From positions 682,001 through 746,000 of the forward strand of contig NC_031471.1 of NCBI RefSeq assembly GCF_000006565.2: DNA of 64,000 bases, written 5' to 3'. This DNA comes from Toxoplasma gondii ME49. Its lineage: Eukaryota; Apicomplexa; Conoidasida; Eucoccidiorida; Sarcocystidae. The notes under the pieces were generated by a model. It was not told where the DNA came from and made no database searches. It worked only from the letters and a program-made list of their open reading frames with translations. The translations under genes and the position numbers were made by a program. Each line of letters opens with the position of its first letter. The first letter of the stretch is position 1. This document shows positions 38,752-50,700 of the stretch, piece by piece.

Positions 38752-41700
38752 CTATGCAGATGTCCCATCGCCGAGAAGCAGACATGCTTGCTGAAGAGCA
38801 GCCAGACGATATTGGAGCTTGTCGTATCCCATTTCGACAGCGAACTCCTGTACGCTTTCGATGAACTCTCTGAAAGGAAAAAAGCGTTTGCACGAACGGA
38901 AACAAACACCACACACGTTCACTTCGATGCAAGCATGCTTAACAAATACATACGAGTGCTGCATCGTCCCTACATTTTGCCCACTCGTCCTAAATGCCTG
39001 TCCACGTACAAACACGTATATATATATATATATATGTATATGTATATAAATACATACTGATGTATACTTGCGTGCACAAGCCTAAGTCTGTCTCACTCTC
39101 AGCATATTTGGATCTGCTTGTTTTTAGCAAAATGCCTTTCCTCTAGTTCTGTATCTTGTGCCTAGAGCATGTAGCACTCCATTCGTCAGAAAAGAAGAGC
39201 CTCACAACGAGAGATGACACACCTCCACCTCCTGGGAGATGTACCTCACACGGTTCCAGGACTGGGCATCGTGAGCACATTGAGTTTCCCTATGTTTCCG
39301 CATGTGACGTGCATATGTCGACCTTTCAAGGAGATTGTCGCCTGTGTGCTGTCCGAATCTTTTTCGCTTTTAAAGAAAACACGAAACGACAGAAAGACTC
39401 ACTCCCAGTCCTCTTCCTTCAGTCTTGCCCTCAGAGGCTTCCCGCAGCTGCACAAGCATCAGAGTCAACCGGAGACACAGGAGGCAGAAACATCTTATCC
39501 GCCGTTGAAAGCGATTCCTTCCAAAAGCCGTGATTGCCAGTTTTTTTGTCATAAACATGTCCACGGAACACCATCAACGATCAAACATATCAAATGCACA
39601 ACGTAAAAGACTAAGCTGTGCCACGGTGACACTTCCACTGGATCTTCAGACGGCAAATACACGAACAAACGCCGACAGAGAGAGAGGAAGAAACACAACC
39701 CACACCAGAGACATGCACATCTGCGCATGCAGTTCGCACAGATCTAAGAAACAAGTCAAGATTTTGTCCAAATTTTCGCGCGCATGCGGCTCTTACCGGC
39801 ACTTGCTTCTACGGTACAGGGCATTCACAGCGTTGCACGATGAGCAGGGATGATCTTGTGCCTGATGACAAACGAAACCGGAAGAAGAGCTTGTCTCTCC
39901 ATTCGTCCAAAACAACGTTCTCTCCGAAGCACTGCCCACAGATCTACATCTACATGTATCTATACAATGTAGAAGCATGCAAATGAGGATCCGTCAAAAA
40001 AACGTTGACTCGCGTTATCTGCAACTCCTGGGACACACACGGGGCGACGCCCTCGAAAACGAAGAGCATCTTGAACACAAACAGCTCTAGGTTCCGACAG
40101 TGAAAACAACATACGCAGCTGCCGATACTCGCTAGATCGACCGTATACATATTGCTGAGCTCGCGCCAACCTCCACACATACGAATATATATCTATATAT
40201 CTATATATATGTACAGACATGTATATGCATATATATATATATATGCATATGTGTGTATATTGGTGTGCGCTTGTTGTTTGTTGGGCTCTTGGTTCTTCCC
40301 TGGTGAGCTTCGATTTCACATTTCCTGAATGCACGACGCCGTTGTTTTCGTTCCTGCACTTGAGGATCCGGAGATTTCTTTTCTCTTCTGTCGGGGTCTG
40401 TCTCAACGTTTCTCACTTACCGCGTAGGCGTAGTATTTCTCACCGACGGCCCGGTAGAGATGCGCCTCGATGAGCGCATCTGGAAAGGCTTCTCCACATC
40501 TGGGACAGTTGCTGAGGCAGAGCATGCAGAGACTCGGGAGATCCTCGCGATTTTCTTCTCTAACGAGGAGAAATGCCAGCAGAGACCACAGGTCGAAGTC
40601 CCCCAAAAACGCGACAGTCACGCGCGCGTAGAGAGACATGTCTGGGAATCGTGTTTCAGTGGCAACGAGAGAGGAAGAACGAGGCAACAAAGACGCGTAC
40701 ATTGGCGCTGATGAACACCGTCTCTCGAGGAAGGCTGCCATGAAGAACGGGTGTGGAGATTCGATTTTGCCGGGGATCCATTCTCTTCGAGAGTCTTACG
40801 AAACCAAAAGCAGCACAGAGACGGAGAAGTGAGAGAACCACCGACTCTGCGCGTTTCTGTGAGAGGAAGCGAGCGTTGAAAACGAGAGCTGTTCGAGGTT
40901 GAATTGACCCTCTCCTCACCAGGTCTTGAAGTCGACGAGTTCGCCATTTTCAAGAGCTTCTTGTTCTTCCCGGATGCAGAGAAGAAGGTCGACGTCGTCG
41001 ACAGTCCGGCAGGCGCCACACTCGACATCCCGGAGAGAAAGAGACTTGAGCGGACTTCGCCAGGAGATGTGCAAGAATTCACTCTCGCCAGTCAAGGCAA
41101 ACAACTCATGGCGTCTCTCCTGAAAAAGGGAGAAGAAAAGAAGCAACGCGATGAACCCAGGAGAGACCAGGGAGAGAAACAAGATGGCAGAGACACGGAG
41201 GAGGAAAGGAAAGAGAAGGCAGAGAGAGAGAGGAAGAAAAAACGCAGAGAGAAGAAGAGGAGAACGAAAAAGAGGAAGAGACTAGAAGAGAAAGAGAGAA
41301 CAAGGGGAAGGGAAAGACAACAGCAAAGAGAGGACGAGACAGGGCAGAGAACACACCAGCACCGGGAAAGAGACGGCGGGAGAGTGACGGCCTCTGCACA
41401 GGTTGTCCTCCGCGCTATATCGCGTGAGTACTTGACAGGCTTTTCTTTCTCGCCACCTGAACAGACAACCTCCCCCCGCGCGAAGGCGAGACCCCCTGGC
41501 GTTCTAGAAGAGACACCCAAAATCCTCAAATCTTAAGGAGGAAACCTTACATCAAAGGCTTCAGCCCAGCTGTCGACCGTGAAGTCGATTGCGCGATCCA
41601 CGGCGAGGAGACGCACGAGAATCTTGACAGCTTCGAGACGCCAGTTGCCTCCTGTGTGGCGGAGGCGGCTACCTAGACGGTCGGGAAAGTCCAGTTGCCT

Positions 41701-44700
41701 GTTGAGAAGAAAACCAGGGACGGTGCGTCTGGGAGACTCAGCGAAAAACAGAGCAGACAGCCGCAGACGCAAAGAAGCGAAACGCAGAGGCGAGACACCC
41801 AGAGAGCGCGAGAGAAGAAGAGACGGAGACACAGGTGAAAGAGGAAAATCAGAAAGAGGGAGGACACAAGAGGCGAGGGAAGAGACGACCAAGATGAGAA
41901 CAGACAGAATGCGAGAAGAGAGAATGCGAGAAGAGAGAATGCGAGAAGAGAGATAAGAAGCCACTTACTTGAAAGCGAGGTCTCCGTCCGCTGCGTCGGG
42001 AGTGTCTCCGTAGTCTGTGGGGACAGAAGATGGCAATGAGAGAGGAGAAACAGCGAGTCCTGGAAGCGGAGAAAGAGACGACAGGCTCGATGCCATTTTT
42101 GGAAATCCCGTCTCGGACAGAGAACAAGGCAACGCACTGGCGCTCATTTTGCAATCCCCCAGCCTGAATGTTCAGACAAAAGCTTGGCAGTTCGAGTAGG
42201 TAGCATGCACCGGGTCTCCTTGAGATCGTTGACAGTCTGATATCTCCGTGTTTTCTGCGGCACCGTGGCGAATGACGCACTCTATCTTCTATCTCTAACT
42301 CGTATCCTCCACCTGTTAAAGTATGTCAGAAGCGGCAAAGCAGCTGTGTTTGAGGGGCAGAGGCATGCGTTATTTTTTAGATTTGGACGACCTCTTTGCG
42401 ATCTGTTTCTGCAGTTTGCGGAAGCATTTCGGATGGTGAGTCACATGACCCTCTCTCTCTGAGGAACTCCGACAGTTCGCCACCGTGCGAGGCCTTACGA
42501 CGAAGGAGAAACCTGGGGTCCTCCAAGCAGAGGAGAACATGGGAGAAGAGCGAGAGTTCATGGCCGTTCTCCAACGCCTGTCTAAGGAGTTGGAGTTTCT
42601 TGGTTTTCCGTGGCTGAATCGTGCGTTCGTCTTCTCCGGATTTCGAACCCGCCCTTTCCTCGACTTCCTCCCCGTCGCCTTCGCCAGTGAACGAAACATC
42701 CTGAGGGTCAAACCAAAGGGCAGAAACGCTTCGGCGAATCGCCTGCTTCGTCTCCTCCGTGGACATGGCCAGGAGTGCCTGCGGCCAGTGGCTTTCACTT
42801 GAGTCCACTGGGTCGGGATTCAGATTTTTGTCGTCTTCGGCCTCGAAAACGTCCTTGAAAAAGTTCTGCAGGGGCGCCAGCACAATGCGGTCCATCAGAG
42901 CCGACAGAAAACGTCTCAAAGGTCCCGGAAGGCAGCACAGAAAAACCAAATGGTCTTCGACGAAGGCGGCGGGACTCGCCACGATGCTCGCGGCTTCGTC
43001 CGCAGATTCTCCGTCTTCGTCGTCACTCTCCATCACCTGCTCTTCTGCCTCTCGGTCGGACCTCTCGCTGCCACTGTCGCCGTCACCCAGCGCGTCGCTC
43101 GAGTTCGAACTCCGTCGCGAGGAGGGCCGTGTGAAGAGTTCGTCGATCTCTGCGCGCCAGGCCGCCTTCCGCCCAGCGTTGCCCGCGCCTCCTCTGCGGG
43201 GCTGCGCTTCTTCTCGACCGTCGAAGATTTCTTTGTATCCAATCCAGGAGGAGGCGTCGAGCTGAACGACCGCGACGAAGGCAGAGGAGACAGTAACGGG
43301 TAGCGCATCGAACAGAGTGTTGCTGTGCAGATGGCAAATAATCGACTTCAGATGCTTCTCGCCCTCGCTGAGCAAGACGTGAGGAGTTGCGACCAGCAGC
43401 CGACGCGGATTCGCAAAGACCACCGACAAGTTGCGACGCTCCGACAACTCGGACAGAAACAACGAAAAGTAGACGGTGCAGTATCGCAGGACCTGAGCAA
43501 AGAAGAGCACAGACCAGGCACAAGTGAAGCGAAAACGCTGGGGAGAAAGGCGGCGTTGTGCGGGCGCAGAGACCTCGCGGCAGCAGAGCCAAGAGAAGCA
43601 GGTGGACGCACGGACGCGAAAAGGAAAACGACACAAGGAAGACACCGTGGGGAAGAAGCCGTAGACAGTCGAGAATGGGGGAATCCACAGAGCGACCGAC
43701 TGGGTCGACCTTCGTTTCTGCCTTTCAGTAAACAGAGGAGGAACGTCCAGCGCATAAAAGACCCCGAGGGAAGCGAAAGAGTTCATCCCTTCTTCATCAG
43801 TGATTCCTGGTGGCATGCGGTTCGATCCGCAGTTCCAGGCGATCGGAACCAGCGATGTCCATTTGCTTACACAAGTCTAGCTGTGTGGGTGCCTTTGTTT
43901 TTTCGCTGACGACTCAGTGATATCCCCCAGGTCAGACCTGTCCTGCTTGTCTCAACTGAGGCTTTAGGAGTCTTCGGCGCCCACCGGCCGAGTCCATGCA
44001 GTTGCGCGAAAAACGCGGAACCTCGTACCTTTTGATGGAGCGCAGGGTCGAAGAGAAGTGACTCTGGACTGCAGACCCAGGAGTAGAAGAAGTTGGGGAG
44101 AGCGACGAGGTGTCTAACGACCGAAGGGTACGTGACTCGACCGCGCAACGAGGAAAGATCCCTGTACAGCTTTTCCAGGCTGCGCCCTAGCGTCTGAGAA
44201 AGGACATTACAGAAAAGGGTGGAAGCAATCCTCGTCGTTTCACCGGTGACACTCAGGGACGCACCTTCACCGTTTTCCAAGTCCACATCTTTGATGCGTT
44301 TTCTGTTCGTCCTGTCGAGAGGAACGAAAATCCGGTCAAGCGGCAGTCTTCCTGTGCAGCAGCAAGACTGACATTCACACTTTTTCTGCCAGAACACCGA
44401 GAGTGTGGAAAAAGGAACCAGCTGAGAAAAAAGACGCCGCGCGCTTTGCCTGTATCTACACACACACACAGCACCGGTTTACCTCTCGCACACGCTGTAG
44501 GGTATTTTCTGAACCGTTTTCTCCACGAAAACTCGCGCTGTCCCGATTCTCTCTCCGGCCTCTCTCTTACGCGGAACGCTGCGGGGTGGAACTGCGTGGT
44601 GGAGTGGAAGTCTGCGAGACTCTCATCGGGACCGTCGGCGTCGTAGTCTTTCTCATCTTCTTCTTCGCTCTGCTTCGCCTGCCGCCCGCCCTGCCTTCGT

Positions 44701-47700
44701 GATTCTGAAGCAGCAACGCCAGGGCCGTCCACGGGTTCTTCCTTCTTCAGCAAAGTTTCTCTCCGAGCGACGTTCAAGGAATGGCTCTCTCTGTTCAGCC
44801 AGTCAGACGCCGTGGTGAACTCTGGATCGATTTTTTCACAGAGTCGGACGCTGTTGAAGATGAGCTGAAACGAGAGAGCGAAACAGAGACAAGCCTTCCC
44901 CGTTGTCGTGGGCATTCTTGGTCGGTGGTACACATCATTACGTAGTTCGACGGCAGGACGCAAGGCATGAGACCGGAAGCCGCAGAAATGCTGGAAGTTT
45001 TGAAGCTTTGCGGCGAGGTTTTTCAGCACAACTGGGCCTTTCCCAGCAAGTTTCGTTTCCACAACACCCCTGCGATCTCGCGTGGACCTTCCCTCGAACA
45101 GAGAGCTTGGAGTCGAGCCACGAAGTCTCCAAGAGACGGAAAACGGGGAATCAAAAAACACAAAACACAGGGTCCTCGGACAGGCTGAACGACGAGGGCA
45201 GAGCATCACTCGCCAGCTGCGGTGTCGCACTTCTCCATGGAGAAATTCAGCGAAAAAGACGATGCATTTCTTGTTTCTCCGATTCAAGAGTGAGAACAGA
45301 CTGCCGCAAAACACAAAAATTTCTCTATTCGCGTTCGTCGTCACAGTCATCATCGGTGCATGTCCTCAGTCTTCACTGTTCAATACTCGTGTACGTTGTT
45401 TCCGATACGTTTGACGCCATCTCCCTCTAAGAGTCTCAAAGACATGGAATCAACCGTTCTCAGGGCGGGAGTGAAAGTGACGCGTCACGCAACTGAAGGG
45501 AGAAGAACGGCTTCGCTGATATTCTGGGTCTGTGCATCCACAGCCGTGTGTTTCACAGCTCCACCTGCTGCGCCTCAGAAAAAGCAGACAGGACAGCGTC
45601 GAGAGGAGTTTCAGCGAACGACTGAACCTGTAGAAGACGCGAAACGAACTTGCGCAAACCAGGCGTCGCCGTTCAATCGACTCCACCATTTGGCCAGTCT
45701 CACCGAGTCGTTGAGCAGAAGTTCAAAGCAGACGTTTCGATAGATTCCAGGCTCGACAATGGGCGCGATGCTCGAGGCGAGGTCGTAGTCTGCGTGGTTC
45801 AGAGCACTGAGGTGAGCACTGCCTAGGTCGACATCTCTCTCGACCTTCAGACCGGCGCCGAAGTCTTTCGCTCGCGCGTCTCCGGAGCCGGCGCTCGGAG
45901 AGGCGTCCAGCGAAGCCTGGGGAACTGCATGCAACAAATCCGGCCGACCTCCCCACAGAACGCCCTTTCGCTCTCGAAGCAGTTGCGCAAAGTGGAGGTC
46001 GAAGAGAAGGCGGCTGTGCGACGCACAGACAGGCTGTCCAGGAGAAGCAGAGGCCGAGGAGAGGAGCAGCGGAGACGCAGGCGACGAACGGCGAGGGGAG
46101 GCCAAGCTCAGCAGCGTCCCCAGCGGAAAGGAGAAGAGACGAGAGACCCAGAGGGACTCTTCGAAGACGCGGTGCTGCCAGAATAGGAGCCCCAGAGACT
46201 CCCGCAAACAGTTCCTGCAGGCAAGGGAACATGAGGGACAAGGGGGAAGTGGGGAAGCTGGGAGAAATGAGGAAGCATCCAGACAGCAAAACGCGATGTG
46301 GAGAGAACCGAGCACATGAACTTCGACAACGAAACACCAGTCGCTAAGGGTGAACTCTAGAGAGATCCTCGCGATATAGGAAAAAAACGAAAAAAAAGTT
46401 CTGAATCCTAGAAACTCAGGACCACTGGGTCTCATGCAAAGTGTGCGGCCTCAAACCTGACATCTCTTTTCGTCTACGGAAGTCGTGAATCGCAGAACAG
46501 CCGTCCTTCCAAATGCTGCCTACGCGCCTCCCCCCAAACCATACACCCTGCCCCGGGCAAGAAGCGAGAGAAGAAGGGAACGGGGGGAGAGAGCAGAGAG
46601 AAGCAGAGAGAGACAAGCGACCTCAAGGACCTCCTCTTACTCTGCAAAGTGGCTTCGTTTGATTCGGCTCAATCTGCGGTCGAGGTTCGGACAGGCGACG
46701 ACGGGGACGGTGTCTGCGCCTCTTCCAGAGGGCGCGAGGCGGTGAGCGGGCGATGCCCAGCTTCCGAGGCCGTCGACAGGAAGAGTCGAGCACAGATAGA
46801 CAATTGCCTTGGACGAAGGCGAAGAACGTCTTCTCTGTCTCTCTCGAACGTGAGTCTCGACGTCGCGCAACACAGCTTGAACGGCGCGTTGTGGGGACGA
46901 CGACGAGAGGCGGAGAACCGGAGGCTTCGCGCTCTGAAAGACTGCCGAGAAGGCTTCCAGGTCTCTCTCGTCGATCGCCTCGATACCCTCGATCTCTTCG
47001 TCCGCCTCCTCTTGACTCTCTGCATGCAAAAGCCTCTGCGAGAACTCGTCGTCCAGCAAGGTGCGAGCCTCTGCCTCTGGACGCTCCATCTCGCCTTCAG
47101 CGTCCGCCGCCTGAGTCGCCCCCCCGTCTCCTGTGTCTCCTCTGTCTCCGCGCGCGCGGTTCCGGCGAACGCCTCTCCAGAGGGAGGCGAGGAACTGCTC
47201 TTTGACCTCCTGGGCGTCGACGCGAGCGACGTTGCCTTCGTGCAGGGCGCCTCCGAAGAAGAAAACCGTTGCCTCTCGCGGTTCGTAGATCGCCGCGAAG
47301 ATCCTGTCCGAGGACGCATCTGGAGCCGACGGGACCCGGTGGTGGAAGATGTGAACGAAGAGAGGCGAGACGGACGGCAGGTACGCAGAGGAAGATTGCG
47401 CAGAAGAGGAGAAGGACGACCGCGAGGAAGCCGAAAAGCGAGAAAGGAAAGAAGAGCGAAAGCAACCGTCTGTGCCGCGAAGGGCTGCATCATGGAAAAG
47501 AGCAACAGGAAGACCTCCATTTGAATTTGTTAGTCACAAAAAGAGCAGAGACCGGTGGAACTCCCAGTAACCAGGTGTGGGGTGGCTCGGCGCTGACAGA
47601 CAGACTCAAGGGGAAGCGACAGAACGATGCCTGGACGTCCATGAAGGCACCCGAGCAACGAAGAACCGGGCTCCCAAGACAAAACAACGACTCTTTAAGA

Positions 47701-50700
47701 ATCCAGTGTTGCATCTGCGTAGCTGTCGGTGTGAAGCTGCGTGAGTCGTTCAACGATCTTCTTCCCTCTCTCCCCCTCGTCCAGCGGCTTTCTTCGCTGC
47801 CCTGTAGAGCGTCTCTTCTTCCTGAATTCGTCCGCGTTCTCAGTTCGCGCTTCTCACCGTCATCGAGGTTCGTCGACCCGATGATCATGGTGTTCCCAAC
47901 CTTCGAGAGGAACTGGAAGTCGAGGGGAATCTGGGGCAGATTGTACACGCGCGCAGAGAAAAAAGAGTCGCCAACGCCTTTCCACTAAGAAGAGTGAGTC
48001 GCGACAACGGTGTGTTCGTCCCCTTAGGCCTCTTCGCGTCTTGAGCGAGTTCCGCCCTCCCTCTCTCGTTTCCCCACACACGCTGTCTCCGTTTCGGCAT
48101 TCTTGTTCTCTCCTCCACTTGCATATGTTACACCGCAGAGACACCTTGTCCTTTCCTCTCTTTGCTGATGTCTCCAAGCACGGCCCCAGAGTCCAAGAAA
48201 GAACGTCCACGGCTCACAGTTCGCTCCGTTCGCTCTTCTCTCTCCCTGTCTCCCTCCCTGTCTCTCTCCCTGTCTCTCTCCATGTCTCTCTCCCTGTCTC
48301 TCTGGCCCTCGCGGGATTTCTCAGTCTTTCCCTGTCTCTCCTCCTGGTTTCTCTCTGTTCCGCGCCAGTTCGCTCTCGAAGTATTTGCCTCACTTCAGTC
48401 TCGTAGATTGCTGCCGTTTCGCTGTAGAACAGCGAAGGCAATTTGTTTTTTTCTCTTTGAAAGAGACTCTCAGGCATGGACATTTCCACGAGCTCGTGCT
48501 GACGGACGCCTCGCGGGAGCGCGTACACGCCTCGGAGAGGCTTCAAGGAAATGTCTGCGTCGGGAGAGAGAATGTTTCTGTCTTGCAGAAGTTCGCCGAT
48601 CTCCCGCTTCGTGTTCAGAAACACCTGTCTGTACACCTGGACTGGGACTGTGTAGAAACCTCGCGAGGCGTCCGTCGCCACCCGGCAAAAAAAGAGACCT
48701 GGGTCCTGCAAAGAGTCGACACCGCAGCAACCGGTGAGAAGAAAGAGAGAAGAGGAGACCGACTTCTGCGGTCGCTTTCCACCGGAAAAAAGACAATGGG
48801 AGACCTCGCGTCTACGTCTACGCCGATGCAAACGCCTCTTCATGGCCCCGAACACCTGGGCAGCGGAATCAGTTCCATGTTTGAAAAGGCGTCGTTTGCC
48901 TCTTGGGTGGAGTTACAGTCAGAGCAGCATTTCGACAGCAAAGAGAGCAAAACCTTCGAAAGTGAAGCAAGAGTCGAAGGATGCCATATCTGTAAAACAG
49001 AAGACTTCTTCATCATATCTCTTACATCTCTTCCGATTCGAAATCCGCTTTCTGGAAAGAACCACTGGCGAACAAGCACCCTCCTTGCATACACGGACGC
49101 TCAGCTGACGAACACTGCCAATCGGTTCGCGCAGGACTTGAAATTCTGTCTGTTCTTCGCACATCGATTTACCGTTGCGACAGAGTGACACTGGCGATGA
49201 GTACACACAGTCCATTTACATCTGCCGAGAGCTGCAGCCGATTCCTTTACCTGTGTGAGTCTGGTGATCAGGAATCGGATTCTATAGGTTTAAAAATGAC
49301 GCATTCCAGTACCGACACTGCATTTAGAAGTGAGTAAATGAATCTGCGGTGGCACTGTCTTCCCCTGACGGATCAACGATTGAAATGCTGGAAACCGGCG
49401 GACAGTCCGGGGAGACCCAGATAGCACGAAAAACTGCAGAGAAACGAAAGTCTCGGCAGCGTTCTGCTCGGAACTCGAGAACTTCTCAGTGTGACGCAGA
49501 ACCTATTCGCCTACCCTTGAGTCCACAAAAAAGTCCAGCAGGTGCCATGGCTGCGTGAGGAGAAGAGCAACGTCGTGGAGAGAAAGACCCCAGTGTTTCA
49601 TCAGTTTCGCAGCTCCTGGATTTCTCGTCAGAATTGCGGGAGTCAGGCCTGCCGGAAGACGCTGGACGGCGCTCAAGGCGCGCGCTCGAGACTGGCGAAG
49701 GCGCTGGAAAAATGAGGCAGAACGTAAGAAAAAGACAAAGCGAAAAAAAGTCGACTCAGACGGCGGGGGGAGGGAACATGCAGAGACAAATTAACGAGAA
49801 GGAGAGAGAAACAAGTGACGAACGAGGGAACCAGACAAGCGCACAGTCGCTGAATTGGAGAAACGGCGAGAATGTGCTACACAACGGAGAGAGGTCTACA
49901 TTTAGAAACAAATGCATACCAATATAGAGGTATACACACCTTCGCGTACAGCAGTGCGTTTGAGCATTTGCATGTGAACAGCGCCGAACAAAGCTCGGCT
50001 GCTGTTTCTTTCTCATTCTGTCTCAACTCGTAGAGTTCAGAGCCATTCGGACAGTGTCTGCTCTCTCTCACTCTCATGTGTGTACCTCGCGTTGTTGTTT
50101 CCATTTTTGTTTTTGTGCAGCGACCCATGCGACGATGTCGTGTTTCCACATGCGTTTTTCTTCTTGTTTCTGCTCCATTTGGCGTTCGCGTTCTTCTCGC
50201 CGAGCCTGGAGGCCTTTTTGTTCTTCCGGGAGTTGTGACGCCCTCGTCTCGAGGCGGCTCCCCTGCATGCAGTTCACCTCTGGGATGTTCTCCACGTCCA
50301 CCGCGGCCTCTCCGTCTGCAAACAAGTCTCCGGACTCCGCTCGTTCCTGTCTGTCTTCCTTCTGAGTCTCCGTCGTCGCGGGAGCTGCATGTTTCTTCCA
50401 TTTGAAGAAATGCTCCATCTTGGACTGCAGGGGGTTGTTCGTCGCCTGCTGCTTCTTCAGCCACTCGGGGACCGCGACCTCTGGAATCGGATTTGGGAGG
50501 CCTTGTCGCATCGCAGGAATGCACAGGATTTTCTGAAACTGGACGTCCAAGCGCTCGGAGTAGTAGCTCCAGTCGATGAGCTGTCGAATGTCGATCGACG
50601 CGAGTGCATGCGTGCTCGCGGACCCCGAGGCGTCTCCCGTGATCTCGCCGCTCGACGAAGAGAAGGAAGCGACGGAGGACGGGGAAATGCCAAGCCACTT

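Larger units (their letters stand above)
38752..41119 (-). other. POLE: POLE C-terminal cysteine-rich exons (26-29)
   Basis: The C-terminal module binds the other subunits of the holoenzyme. CysA is split over exons 26 and 27: [17 protein letters not shown], then, across the junction, [11 protein letters not shown]. CysB is in exon 28: HPCSSCNAV with a third Cys in SKC at the exon end. The expected fourth Cys of a C-x-C pair is missing, because exon 29 continues [10 protein letters not shown]. Either the protein has lost one ligand and some 10-15 residues, or a small exon between 39796 and 38870 was missed. Confidence 0.75.

Noticed and set aside
41908..41953. Short direct repeats that might suggest a CRISPR-like array
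   Set aside because: Contiguous 15-base tandem units without spacers in a eukaryotic intron.
43816..43831. A TGCGGTTCGATCCGCA hairpin in a POLE intron, like a tRNA T-arm
   Set aside because: Six-base loop and no other tRNA arms.
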